Part shown: piece by piece, positions 52,183 to 60,540 of the stretch
Position numbering within the stretch: the first letter of the stretch is position 1
Layout of the letters: each line of letters starts with the position of its first letter
NCBI GenBank assembly: GCA_900545335.1
Contig: UQYP01000012.1
Location: 1 to 63,710 of the forward strand
From: an uncultured Sutterella sp.
Lineage (GTDB): Bacteria; Pseudomonadota; Gammaproteobacteria; Burkholderiales; Burkholderiaceae_F
Length of the DNA stretch: 63,710 nt
Direction of reading: 5' to 3'
Translations under genes and position numbers: made by a program
The notes under the pieces: generated by a model
Databases searched by the model: none
What the model saw: the letters and a program-made list of their open reading frames with translations, nothing else
What the model was told of the DNA's origin: nothing

Positions 52183-53112
52183 TTAACGACTAATCGACAT
52201 TCGCATTTCAATTTCAACGACATTGTTTCTCCATTCATGATTTTCATTCTGGGCAACAATCTCAAAGCCTAACTTTTTGTACATGGCCAATGCGGTTGTT
52301 AGGTCACCTGCTGTCCCTAATTCAATGGATTTAAAGCCCTTTTCTTTGCAATAGTCAATGGCATCATTGAGAAGTTTTTTCCCGAGCCCCAAGCCTCTGA
52401 AGGCGGGATCAAGCAAGAACCAACGCAAAAGAGCTGTATCTCCTTTTCCGACCGCTGCAATGGTGCCGATGAGCTCTCCTTCGTATTCGGCAATCCAAAT
52501 ACGATCAGTTGTCGGATTGTAGTGGCTGATGAATTCGAAAAAGGTTTTGGCAACGTAGCCTTCAAAAGATAATCCGTAGCCGAATTCTTTGGCATAAAGC
52601 CTGCCGTGCATGCTGATGATTCTTCCCATATCGCCGGGGCGAATGTCGTGCCTGACGGTGATCTTTTCTTTGCTTAAAGACTCGTTTGTTATGATGCGCT
52701 GCAGGACAGTAATGCCTTTGAGTAGTTTTTCTTTACTCTCATCGCTCAAAGGTTTTGTAAGGTTCAGTATCTGTTCGTTGGAACGGTTGTCCATTTCAGC
52801 AATATAAGCAGAACCTTTTTGTGTCAATTGCAATTGCTGTATGCGTTTATCGTGCGCCGAAGGCATTTTGACAATCATCCCTTCTTTTTCAAATTTCGAG
52901 AGAATTCGGCTGAGATATCCTTTATCTATCGAAAGGCGCTTAATGAGATCGCTTGCAGAACAGCCTTGACTGTGATTGATTTCAAAAAGGATCCGAACCT
53001 CGGCCAAAGAGTATTCGCCACCCAATAAGTGATGATCCAACAGACCCAGTACATTGGTATAGGTTCTATTGAAAAGTCTGATCTTTTGTGTCAGTTCTTT
53101 GTCGCAGCTCAT
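52183..53112 (-). CDS. MarR-family regulator fused to GNAT acetyltransferase
   Basis: A 309-residue two-domain protein. Residues 1-150 are a MarR winged helix (YSLAEVRILFEINHS, SIDKGYLSRILSKFEKEGMI). Residues 152-309 are a GNAT domain with acetyl-CoA motif RGLGLGKKLLNDAI and DLTTALAMYKKLGF. Such MarR-GNAT fusions exist widely; the ligand or acetyl acceptor is unknown. GAGGTGA precedes the start. The upstream region has TTGATCAA (53158-53165) and TTGTCAATGTCAA-type half sites that could be an autoregulatory operator. Confidence 0.9.
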   Translation of the reverse strand: MSCDKELTQKIRLFNRTYTNVLGLLDHHLLGGEYSLAEVRILFEINHSQGCSASDLIKRLSIDKGYLSRILSKFEKEGMIVKMPSAHDKRIQQLQLTQKGSAYIAEMDNRSNEQILNLTKPLSDESKEKLLKGITVLQRIITNESLSKEKITVRHDIRPGDMGRIISMHGRLYAKEFGYGLSFEGYVAKTFFEFISHYNPTTDRIWIAEYEGELIGTIAAVGKGDTALLRWFLLDPAFRGLGLGKKLLNDAIDYCKEKGFKSIELGTAGDLTTALAMYKKLGFEIVAQNENHEWRNNVVEIEMRMSISR

Positions 53113-53273
53113 TGAATCACCTCAGAATAATTGTCAATGTCAATCAATATAGTTGCCTTGATCAACTTAATATTATTTTAGGATTTTAAGATCAAATGGG
53201 CAAACAGATTTAAGATGAAAACAGAAAGCAGTGGTCCGATAGGGGAGGAACTTGAAGAGAACTCAAACGAAAA

Positions 53274-53297
53274 GAGGGGAAGCTTTGGCTTCCCCTC
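53274..53297 (-). terminator. terminator after tRNA-Arg (second copy)
   Basis: Perfect 10-bp stem GAGGGGAAGC (53274-53283) / GCTTCCCCTC (53288-53297), then TTTTCG on the minus strand. Similar to, but not identical with, the terminator of copy 1. Confidence 0.85.
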
Positions 53298-53304
53298 AAG
53301 AATT

Positions 53305-53381
53305 TGGTGCGCCGGGTAGGATTCGAACCCGCGACCCCCTGGTTCGTAGCCAGGTACTCTATCCAACTGAGCTACCGGCGC
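53305..53381 (-). tRNA. tRNA-Arg(ACG), copy 2
   Basis: 77 bases including CCA, identical over its whole length to the copy at 44145-44221. Anticodon ACG in loop CTACGAA. Flanks differ except for a GGGGAAG-type terminator. Confidence 0.97.
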
Positions 53382-53417
53382 GTAGGGTCGTAATATTACG
53401 CACCTTGGAGGACTTTG

Positions 53418-54359
53418 TCAAATCACGTGATCAAAAATCGATGCAGGGTGTTCACCGACTGAGCACACCGCAATGATTCTTTCTTCCGGAGTGAGTTTTA
53501 ATAATTCTCTGGCATTTTGATCATTAACAATGATGCGGCACGTGCAGCCTAGCCCCAGCGCAGCGGCTGCTAGGTAAACCGACTGCACCATGACGCCGGC
53601 GTTAATCGTGCGGGCACGGTCGTTGAGTTCTCCCTGAGAGAAGTCAATTTTAAAAGTCTTTTCCACAAATTTGGCCGAAAGCGTATCGGTCTTGCGCCCG
53701 TCAGAGACAAAGACCAAGTGTTGACTTGCAAGCTTCATCCAGGTTTTAATTTCACCGAAATTTTCTCTCTGATCCTTGCCTTCAATAAATAAGAGCGCAT
53801 GACGTTTGGGAAGGTACTTCCATATGCCGTTACCCTGAACGACATAAATACTCACATCCTGCCAGTTAAAGGCCGAAGGCGTGGTGCGCTTGAGTTTTTT
53901 ACGGCGATTGATGCCGCTTGCGGCCCACAATAGCGCTGAGACTTTATCTTCAGCGATGGGTTCACCTGAAAAGTCTCTGTTTGTGCACCTTTTCTCAAGC
54001 GCCTCCTGAAGCGTCATGTCTAATTTCTTGGGAACGGGCAGGATTCTTAAAACATCGTTTTCTCCGATGGGTTCAACCGGTTCATTTTCTTCTTTGTAGC
54101 GGTCGATCATCGTCTGCAGCTCATCGATATCAAAGCGATCGAGCCACTGATCAAGCTTATCTTTATAGCGGTCCTGGACCTCGTCCCATTCAATTAAAAA
54201 TTCATCCTGCTTGGCTTTAATTTCCCGGCTGAAAAGTTTTTGTCGGGCCATGAGCTCGCGCTTGGTGACTTCCCAGTCTTTACTGAGCTTTTCGTGTTTT
54301 TCTTTGAGCTCATTTCTGAGGGTTTCTAAGGAATTTTTTAACTTTGCTTTCACAGGCAT
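53418..54359 (-). CDS. coiled-coil domain fused to nitroreductase-family protein
   Basis: A 313-residue protein. Residues 1-95 are highly charged and helical (KNSLETLRNELKEKHEKLSK and on), a predicted coiled coil. From about 110 a nitroreductase/SagB-type domain follows: EALEKRCTNRDFSGEP with the FMN-contacting Arg pattern, LLWAASGINR, SAFNWQD, and the late GVMVQSVYLAAAALGLGC. An FMN-dependent oxidoreductase is likely; the N-terminal extension is unusual. AAAGGA precedes ATG. It lies 20 bases after the next upstream gene, probably same operon. Confidence 0.8.
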   Translation of the reverse strand: MPVKAKLKNSLETLRNELKEKHEKLSKDWEVTKRELMARQKLFSREIKAKQDEFLIEWDEVQDRYKDKLDQWLDRFDIDELQTMIDRYKEENEPVEPIGENDVLRILPVPKKLDMTLQEALEKRCTNRDFSGEPIAEDKVSALLWAASGINRRKKLKRTTPSAFNWQDVSIYVVQGNGIWKYLPKRHALLFIEGKDQRENFGEIKTWMKLASQHLVFVSDGRKTDTLSAKFVEKTFKIDFSQGELNDRARTINAGVMVQSVYLAAAALGLGCTCRIIVNDQNARELLKLTPEERIIAVCSVGEHPASIFDHVI

Positions 54360-54379
54360 GTTTTATTCCTTTCTTAACT

Positions 54380-54769
54380 TTAAGTCCCCACTTTTTTAGC
54401 ACGCGGATTTCGGGGTTTATCCGGTGCTTCCCTGGTATTTTTAATGAGATGCTCAACTGTGAGAATCGGGTGCTTCAAGAGCATCCTCGGGCCTTCCTCA
54501 CGCATGATAACGCGAGCTGTTTCCTTTTCTTGGGCCCGATAACAATGAATTTTGCATTTCAGGCACGTGGGCTTTTTCTGCCCGAATGGGCAGCAGGCAA
54601 GCCGCGTTAAGGCATAAGTGAGGAAGGTTCGGCAGTCTTCACAAAGCGTCTCGTGACCATGATGACGCCTGCAGTAGTCACGCACCATGGCGCTGAGCAA
54701 CTGAGCCTCTCTTTTTAAAGCTCCGCTTTGAAGCCTTTCGGGGTGTACTTTGGGTTTAACCACATCCAT
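54380..54769 (-). CDS. nitrous oxide-stimulated promoter family protein
   Basis: A 129-residue Cys-rich protein with the family pattern: MVRDYCRRHHGHETLCEDC, LTRLACCPFGQKKPTCLKC, IHCYRAQEK and VMREEGPRMLLKHPI. Conserved Cys pairs suggest a metal site. The name comes from a promoter study; its function is not established. ATG 54769 with GAGGCG upstream is preferred to a start overlapping the nucleoside hydrolase gene. The last member of a ribokinase-hydrolase unit. Confidence 0.85.
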   Translation of the reverse strand: MDVVKPKVHPERLQSGALKREAQLLSAMVRDYCRRHHGHETLCEDCRTFLTYALTRLACCPFGQKKPTCLKCKIHCYRAQEKETARVIMREEGPRMLLKHPILTVEHLIKNTREAPDKPRNPRAKKVGT

Positions 54770-54776
54770 AGTCGCC

Positions 54777-55715
54777 TCAGAGATGCTGCAGAGCCTCAAA
54801 AATCAAATTCCAAAAGCGATCCTGATCAAGTTTGAGAGCCACTTTGGTGTGGCAGTCTTCCGGTGCTTTGCGCCTGAAGTCTGCTACGGTCATGCCGCTT
54901 GTGTAAAGACCGCGGTATTCCACGTGAACGGGAGCAGTTCTCGTTTGCATGATCGAAGGATCGATGACGTAGGCAACTGCACAGGGGTCGTGCACGGGCG
55001 GCTCATCAAAGCCTTTTGATCGTTTGTAATTTTCTGAAAAGCGTGTCAGAACCTGATTTAAAAAGTAAGCGGCAGGCGTTTGCATAGCAGCGACTTTTTC
55101 CTTAACCGCTGTTGTGGCCAGTGCCTGATAGGTCAGATCAAGTCCGATCATGACGATAGGCCACTTTTCTTCAAATACAATGTGAGCGGCTTCGGGGTCA
55201 TTTTCGATATTAAATTCAGCCATGGGCTTGACGTTACCGATATGAGCGCCGCCGCCCATCAAAACGACTTCTTTTACGCGATCAACGATTCGGGGTTCTA
55301 GCCTTGCCGCCAAGGCAATATTCGTGAGCGGTCCGATGGGGACAAGCGTTACGGTTTTTTCGGGCTCACGCATAATGGTGTCCACGATAAACTGAGCGGC
55401 GTGACGGTGATCGACTTTGAAATCAGCCTCAGGCAGGGTTGTTCCGTCAAGGCCTGATTCTCCGTGAATGTAGGCCGCAGGCACAATTTTTTCTCTTAAG
55501 AGCGGACGCTCGGCACCGGCTGCCACAGGAACATGATCCAGGTGCACAAGCTTGGCAATTCTTAAAGCATTGCGGGTGACCTTTTCAAGTGTCTGGTTGC
55601 CTGCAACGGTTGTAATGCCCAAGACTTCGATGTCGAGATGGCCGGCTGCGAGTAAAAGCGCGACGGCATCATCGTAGCCCGGGTCACAGTCAATGATGAT
55701 TTTTTTCTTTTCCAT
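54777..55715 (-). CDS. inosine/uridine-preferring nucleoside hydrolase (Rih-like)
   Basis: A 312-residue nucleoside hydrolase that cleaves ribonucleosides to ribose and base. The calcium-binding signature DCDPGYDDAVALLLA is near the N-terminus, GPLTNIALA and a late DPCAVAYVIDP hold other active-site residues. Directly follows the ribokinase gene (one base), so released ribose could be phosphorylated at once. Confidence 0.92.
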   Translation of the reverse strand: MEKKKIIIDCDPGYDDAVALLLAAGHLDIEVLGITTVAGNQTLEKVTRNALRIAKLVHLDHVPVAAGAERPLLREKIVPAAYIHGESGLDGTTLPEADFKVDHRHAAQFIVDTIMREPEKTVTLVPIGPLTNIALAARLEPRIVDRVKEVVLMGGGAHIGNVKPMAEFNIENDPEAAHIVFEEKWPIVMIGLDLTYQALATTAVKEKVAAMQTPAAYFLNQVLTRFSENYKRSKGFDEPPVHDPCAVAYVIDPSIMQTRTAPVHVEYRGLYTSGMTVADFRRKAPEDCHTKVALKLDQDRFWNLIFEALQHL

Positions 55716-55716
55716 A

Positions 55717-56649
55717 TCAGTGAGTTTTCTTTAAGTTAAATTCGGACAACTCTTTTAGAGTCGGAATGGAAGCTACAGCCCCGCGCCGCGTGACACTCAC
55801 GGCAGCTGCCAGCATCGCTTCATCGATTAATCGGGTAAAAGAGCCGATATCCTCTCGGGTAAAGTAATCCATGATGGCTTTTAGGGCGTAGCCCACAAAG
55901 GTGTCGCCCGCGCCGGTCGTATCCACGGCGTTCACCGAATAGGCCTTAAAGTAGTGGAAGCTTTGAGGGCTATGGGGCAATGAGCAGATCATTCCGGCGC
56001 GCCCCAATGTTAAAAAGACCAAAGCTTTGTTAAAACGCTTGCAAAGACCTGAGAGCAGACGCTCAGGATCGGTTTCCTTTTCTCCCAAAATACCCTGAGC
56101 CTCCGTTTCATTGACAATCAATGCATCAACACACTCCAGAGGATAATCTAAGACAGCCGGAGAGTAGGGGGCAGGATTAAAGACCGTGTAAAGATTTCTC
56201 TTTTTAGCTTCCCGCAAAATCTCATCGATCCCGTTTACTTCATTTTGCATGAGAACCATATCGCCTTCATCGAGCGATTCTAATGCTTCATTGATATGTT
56301 CACGGGTGAGGGCGTGGTTGGTGCCCGCAAAATAAAGAATGGCATTTTCTGCTTCGGGCGTGACCTGTATCACTGTGTGACCTGTCGAGGCGTTTTCATC
56401 CACCTTAAGAAAGCGAACATCAATGCCCGCTTCTTTCATAAAGTCATAGAGAAACTGTCCGTCAGCGCCTAAAACGCCGCAATGCGCTATAGAGACTCCG
56501 CTTCTGACAGCAGCGACGGATTGATTGAGACCTTTGCCGCCCATAAAAATGGTTCTGTCGCAAGCTTCAAGGGTCTCTCCGCCTTGAAGAAAATGATCTA
56601 CCCGATAGACGTAGTCGATATTGATGGAGCCGAAATTAAGTAGCCGCAT
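55717..56649 (-). CDS. rbsK: ribokinase (PfkB family)
   Basis: A 310-residue PfkB-type sugar kinase: FGSINIDYVYRVDHFLQGGE, then GGKGLNQSVAA (PfkB signature 1) and DTTGAGDTFVGYAL (signature 2, with catalytic Asp). Best fits ribokinase by its RbsK-like N-terminus and pairing with a nucleoside hydrolase. ATG 56649 is chosen by homology; a GTG at 56664 is possible. Neither has a clear ribosome site. Confidence 0.85.
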   Translation of the reverse strand: MRLLNFGSINIDYVYRVDHFLQGGETLEACDRTIFMGGKGLNQSVAAVRSGVSIAHCGVLGADGQFLYDFMKEAGIDVRFLKVDENASTGHTVIQVTPEAENAILYFAGTNHALTREHINEALESLDEGDMVLMQNEVNGIDEILREAKKRNLYTVFNPAPYSPAVLDYPLECVDALIVNETEAQGILGEKETDPERLLSGLCKRFNKALVFLTLGRAGMICSLPHSPQSFHYFKAYSVNAVDTTGAGDTFVGYALKAIMDYFTREDIGSFTRLIDEAMLAAAVSVTRRGAVASIPTLKELSEFNLKKTH

Positions 56650-56750
56650 ACTGTGTTCGCACAACTTCTGTAGTCAATAACGAAAGCAATTGTAGCGAAA
56701 GCATTGGCGGGATTTTCAGTCCTTTCGGAGATTTTTTGTGTACAAAAATA

Positions 56751-56780
56751 AACCCTCGGAAAGAGCGTTTTCCGAGGGTT
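56751..56780. terminator. terminator of efp
   Basis: 12-bp stem AACCCTCGGAAA (56751-56762) / TTTCCGAGGGTT (56769-56780) past the efp stop; on the minus strand it is followed by TATTTTTG. Confidence 0.88.
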
Positions 56781-56805
56781 GAAATCCTTTAGATTTCTTT
56801 GTGAA

Positions 56806-57363
56806 TTACTTTACGCGGGAGCGGTATTCGCCCGTGCGGGTATCCACTTCGATCTTGTCGCCCGTTTCAACGAAAGCGGGGACTTGAAGCACGTAACCCG
56901 TCGTCAGACGAGCAGGCTTCATCACCTTGCCGGAGGTATCACCCTTGACGGCCGGTTCCGTGTATTCGACTTCGCGCACGAGGATCGTGGGCAATTCGAT
57001 GCTGATGGCACGGCCTTCGTAGAACACGACTTCAGCGGGCATACCGTCTTCGAGGTACTTCAAAGCGTCTTCCATCACGTCGGCTTCTACTTCGTATTGG
57101 TTGTAGTCGGCGTCCATCCAAACATAGTGCGGATCGGCGAAGTAGCTGTAGGTCACTTCCTTGCGGTCAAGAATGAGGTCTTCAAACTTGTCGTCAGCAC
57201 GATAAACCGTTTCAGTGCCGGCACCGGTGAGCAAGTTCTTCAACTTCATCTTCATCACGGAGGCGTTACGGCCGCTCTTGGAGTATTCAGCCTTCAACAC
57301 AACCATCGGATCCTTGCCGATCATCACTACGTTGCCGGCGCGCAGTTCTTGTGCGATTTTCAT
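56806..57363 (-). CDS. efp: elongation factor P
   Basis: A 185-residue EF-P, which rescues ribosomes stalled at poly-proline. The tip of domain I is YSKSGRNASVMKMK, with Arg at position 32, the residue rhamnosylated by EarP in beta- and some gammaproteobacteria (Lys34 type is not used here). The gene upstream is earP. Length is standard. A perfect 18-bp palindrome lies about 70-90 bases upstream. Confidence 0.97.
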   Translation of the reverse strand: MKIAQELRAGNVVMIGKDPMVVLKAEYSKSGRNASVMKMKLKNLLTGAGTETVYRADDKFEDLILDRKEVTYSYFADPHYVWMDADYNQYEVEADVMEDALKYLEDGMPAEVVFYEGRAISIELPTILVREVEYTEPAVKGDTSGKVMKPARLTTGYVLQVPAFVETGDKIEVDTRTGEYRSRVK

Positions 57364-57431
57364 GTTATTTTCTTCCTCTTCGAATTCTCAAGCCCGTCTT
57401 CACACTCGGGAGCGACCCGGGCGATCATTGG

Positions 57432-57449
57432 TTTTGTGAATTCACAAAA
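57432..57449. promoter_or_regulatory. 18-bp perfect palindrome upstream of efp
   Basis: TTTTGTGAATTCACAAAA, wholly self-complementary, in the 156-base earP-efp gap. Its core TTGTG-N4-CACAA has the spacing of FNR/CRP-superfamily sites (FNR is TTGAT-N4-ATCAA). Could be an operator for efp; no regulator gene is nearby. Confidence 0.45.
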
Positions 57450-57519
57450 AATTGATATATGGGGGACAATCCCCAAAAGAAACGTTTCTCTTTTCGCCTA
57501 AATGCGAAAACGCGTTATT

Positions 57520-58617
57520 TTAGCCGTTTTTAATTAATTCGGAAAGTTTGTCAGACAGTGAGCCCAAAGACCTGAGATCGCGGGCAAAAGATTCACTTGC
57601 TTTTTTCCATTGAGGTAAATGCACAACCAACGCTTTAAAAAGTTCCCGATCAAAATGTCCTTCGTTATAGCTTTCCTGAAGCAAGCACCACAGACCGTAC
57701 ACCGACTCTTCTTCAAAATACGGTTTTAAACGCGCTTCGAGTGCTTTAAGTTTTACCATATGAACGTCATCGTCCTGATGATAGATGTGCCAGATAAAAG
57801 GAATGCCGGCGATCATGGCTCGGGCTGCGCTGTCTTCTCCGCGCACAAAAGCGATGTCACTTCCCCAAAGGAGTTCATCAAAGTCTTTTTGAGCGGTAAA
57901 AGGCAGATTTTTTACGCTGATCCAAGGCGCGGTTTTAATTGCTTCGGATTCACCCAAAAGGTGTGAGGCCTCGCATTGGCTCAGGTGAAGCTCAAGGGGA
58001 CTGCCCAGAGCTTTAAAGGCCGAAGCGATTTCATTAATCGGCCCGTACGGATAACCGAAAAAGAAAATGCTCAAAGGTGAAGCCTTCTTGGGATGCAAGT
58101 CAAGAAAAGACCTTTGTTTGTCTTCGTAGTTTTTCTCAATAACCAGGCTTCCGGAGCGAGAGGTGATGCCCGGGAAATAATTGATTTTCACGAGCCCCGA
58201 GGCAGGATCGATGGAAGGAACAAGGTGGCACTCTTCAATCCAGTCTTCGGCACTGAAGTAATCGATGTTAAACCACTTGGGAGGCCTTTTTTGCATACGA
58301 TTCTCATAGTCTGCGGGCAGTCTGCAGGCAAAGCCTTCGATGACGACATCGGCAGGGGTAAGGGGGCAGGGGCCGTTGTCCCAGGCTTTTTCCCAACAAA
58401 GAACATCAATACCTTCTTTTTCGCCGATTTTTTCAACCGGACTCAGGTGGTTGACGCCTGCTAAGAAAGTGAGCGTCTGGGGATCATCAATAATGAGTCG
58501 GATGCGGTAGCCGAGCGCCCGCATGGCGCGTGCCAGACGCCACATAACGCCTGCGTCACCGAAATTGTCAATAACGCGGCAAAAGATATCGATAGAGGGT
58601 GATTGCGACTCGGACAT
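57520..58617 (-). CDS. earP: EF-P arginine rhamnosyltransferase
   Basis: A 365-residue EarP, a GT-B inverting glycosyltransferase that transfers rhamnose from TDP-rhamnose to Arg32 of EF-P. CRVIDNFGDAGVMWRLARAM contains the two essential N-terminal Asp residues (D17 and D21 here), and FVRGEDSAARAM holds the conserved Glu. ATG 58617 is preferred to an upstream TTG. It precedes efp on the same strand, the usual genetic partner. Confidence 0.95.
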   Translation of the reverse strand: MSESQSPSIDIFCRVIDNFGDAGVMWRLARAMRALGYRIRLIIDDPQTLTFLAGVNHLSPVEKIGEKEGIDVLCWEKAWDNGPCPLTPADVVIEGFACRLPADYENRMQKRPPKWFNIDYFSAEDWIEECHLVPSIDPASGLVKINYFPGITSRSGSLVIEKNYEDKQRSFLDLHPKKASPLSIFFFGYPYGPINEIASAFKALGSPLELHLSQCEASHLLGESEAIKTAPWISVKNLPFTAQKDFDELLWGSDIAFVRGEDSAARAMIAGIPFIWHIYHQDDDVHMVKLKALEARLKPYFEEESVYGLWCLLQESYNEGHFDRELFKALVVHLPQWKKASESFARDLRSLGSLSDKLSELIKNG

Positions 58618-58671
58618 AAACAATTAAAATGTTCAGAATTAAAACGAGAGTTTAAGCGAAGCGAGAACAAA

Positions 58672-60540
58672 ATGGCGTTTGATGCCAAACCGATCCTGCA
58701 GAATTTGCCGGGCCTGCCCGGTGTGTACCGCTATTTTGATGAGGCGGGCAATTGCCTGTATGTCGGCAAAGCCCGTGACTTAAAGCGCAGAGTTTCGAGT
58801 TACTTTCAGAAAAATGATTTAAGTCCCCGCATTGCGATCATGGTCTCTCAAATCGCACGGATGGAAACGACCGTCACGCGCTCTGAAGCTGAAGCGCTGC
58901 TACTCGAAAATAATCTCATCAAAACGCTTTCGCCTAAGTACAACATTTTGTTTCGGGACGACAAAAGCTACCCCTATTTGAAAATCAGCGGGGAAGACTT
59001 TCCGAGAGTTTCCTACTATCGGGGAGGAGTCGATAAGAAAAGTCGTTTCTATGGGCCCTATCCCAACTCGCAAAGCGTCAAAGAAGCCATTCAGATTCTG
59101 CAGAAAGTCTTTAGGCTCAGAACCTGTGAAGCGCCGGTATTTAAAAACCGCTCGCGCGTGTGTCTGCTTGCTCAGATCGGGCGCTGCTCGGGACCTTGCG
59201 TGGGAGCAATCAGCCGCGAGGATTATGCGCGTGATGTAGCGCGAGCAGAACAGTTTTTGGACGGAAAGTCAGAAGATCTGATGGGAGAGCTTCAGGCGCG
59301 CATGATGCGATATTCGGACGCACTTCAATTTGAAAAAGCCGCTGCCGTGCGCGATCAGATTGCAGCACTCTCAAACGTCCTTCATAAACAAACGGTGGAA
59401 ACAACGGGGGCGGACGTCGATGCCGACATCATCACGGTAGCTGCACAGGGCAGTCAGGTCTGTGTAAACCTTGCTATGGTCAGAGGCTCTCGCCACTTGG
59501 GTGACAGAGCCTATTTCCCAAGCGTTCCAAAAGGGCAGAGCGCAGACAAAGTCGAAGTGTTCGAAGCCTTTGTGAGTCAGCACTACGAAACCATGCCTGT
59601 GCCTACGCTCATTATTACCGATGTTCCGGCAGAAAAAGAAGACTTGGAAAGTGTCCTCTCAGAGCTCTCCGAGCGAAGAATTACGGTTGTGCACTCTCCG
59701 GTGGGAGTAAGGCGCGAGTGGCTCAATATGTGTAAAACGAACGCCGATATTGCGCTTGCCCGCCACTTGGCTCTCGAAGGCTCGCAGCTTTCACGCTTAA
59801 AAGAGCTTTGTGAAGTCCTTGAAATCAATGTTCCCAATGATGACTGGATGAAAGTGCGGCTTGAGTGCTTTGATATCAGTCACACTTCGGGCGAAGCCAC
59901 TCAAGCTTCCTGCGTTGTCTATGAGGGAGCCGGCATGGCGCACAATCTCTACCGCCGCTTTAATATTACGGGTATTGAGCCGGGGGATGACTACGCGGCC
60001 ATGCGTCAGGTGATTGAAAGACGCTATTTGCCGGTGAGCCGCGGAGAAGCCGAACTTCCGACAGTCGTTCTTATTGACGGCGGCAAGGGCCAGGTGAAGA
60101 TGGCCAAAGACGTTTTCACGGAGCTTGGCTTAGATACCTCGGTCATTGTCGGTGTGGCTAAAGGCGAAGGGCGCAAAGTGGGGCTTGAGACGCTTATTTT
60201 TGCCGATGAAACCCGTGAGCCCTTGGTCCTTGGACGAGAATCTCAGGCTCTGATGCTTGTAGCTGAGATTCGCGATGAAGCGCACCGCTTTGCCATTACC
60301 GGGATGCGCGCCAAGCGGGCAAAGACCCGCAACACTTCCCGATTGGAAGATTTTGAGGGGATTGGCCCCAAAAGACGACAAAAATTATTGAGCCGCTTCG
60401 GTGGAATGCGTGGATTAAAGAACGCAAGTATCGAAGATATTGCTACAATCGAAGGGATTTCGCGCAAGCTTGCCGAGCGAATCTATCTTCAGTTACACGG
60501 GCAGGCACCTAAAGCTTTACAAAACACAAATGAGTCGTAA
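58672..60540 (+). CDS. uvrC: excinuclease ABC subunit C
   Basis: A 622-residue UvrC, the nuclease that incises DNA on both sides of a lesion in nucleotide-excision repair. GIY-YIG domain at the N-terminus (GVYRYFDEAGNCLYVGKARD), UVR motif (FEKAAAVRDQI), the RNase H-like C-terminal nuclease (FDISHTSGEAT, VLIDGGKGQVKMA), and two HhH motifs at the end. ATG 58672 is the homology start. Divergent from earP. Overlaps pgsA by 11 bases. Confidence 0.96.
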   Translation: MAFDAKPILQNLPGLPGVYRYFDEAGNCLYVGKARDLKRRVSSYFQKNDLSPRIAIMVSQIARMETTVTRSEAEALLLENNLIKTLSPKYNILFRDDKSYPYLKISGEDFPRVSYYRGGVDKKSRFYGPYPNSQSVKEAIQILQKVFRLRTCEAPVFKNRSRVCLLAQIGRCSGPCVGAISREDYARDVARAEQFLDGKSEDLMGELQARMMRYSDALQFEKAAAVRDQIAALSNVLHKQTVETTGADVDADIITVAAQGSQVCVNLAMVRGSRHLGDRAYFPSVPKGQSADKVEVFEAFVSQHYETMPVPTLIITDVPAEKEDLESVLSELSERRITVVHSPVGVRREWLNMCKTNADIALARHLALEGSQLSRLKELCEVLEINVPNDDWMKVRLECFDISHTSGEATQASCVVYEGAGMAHNLYRRFNITGIEPGDDYAAMRQVIERRYLPVSRGEAELPTVVLIDGGKGQVKMAKDVFTELGLDTSVIVGVAKGEGRKVGLETLIFADETREPLVLGRESQALMLVAEIRDEAHRFAITGMRAKRAKTRNTSRLEDFEGIGPKRRQKLLSRFGGMRGLKNASIEDIATIEGISRKLAERIYLQLHGQAPKALQNTNES

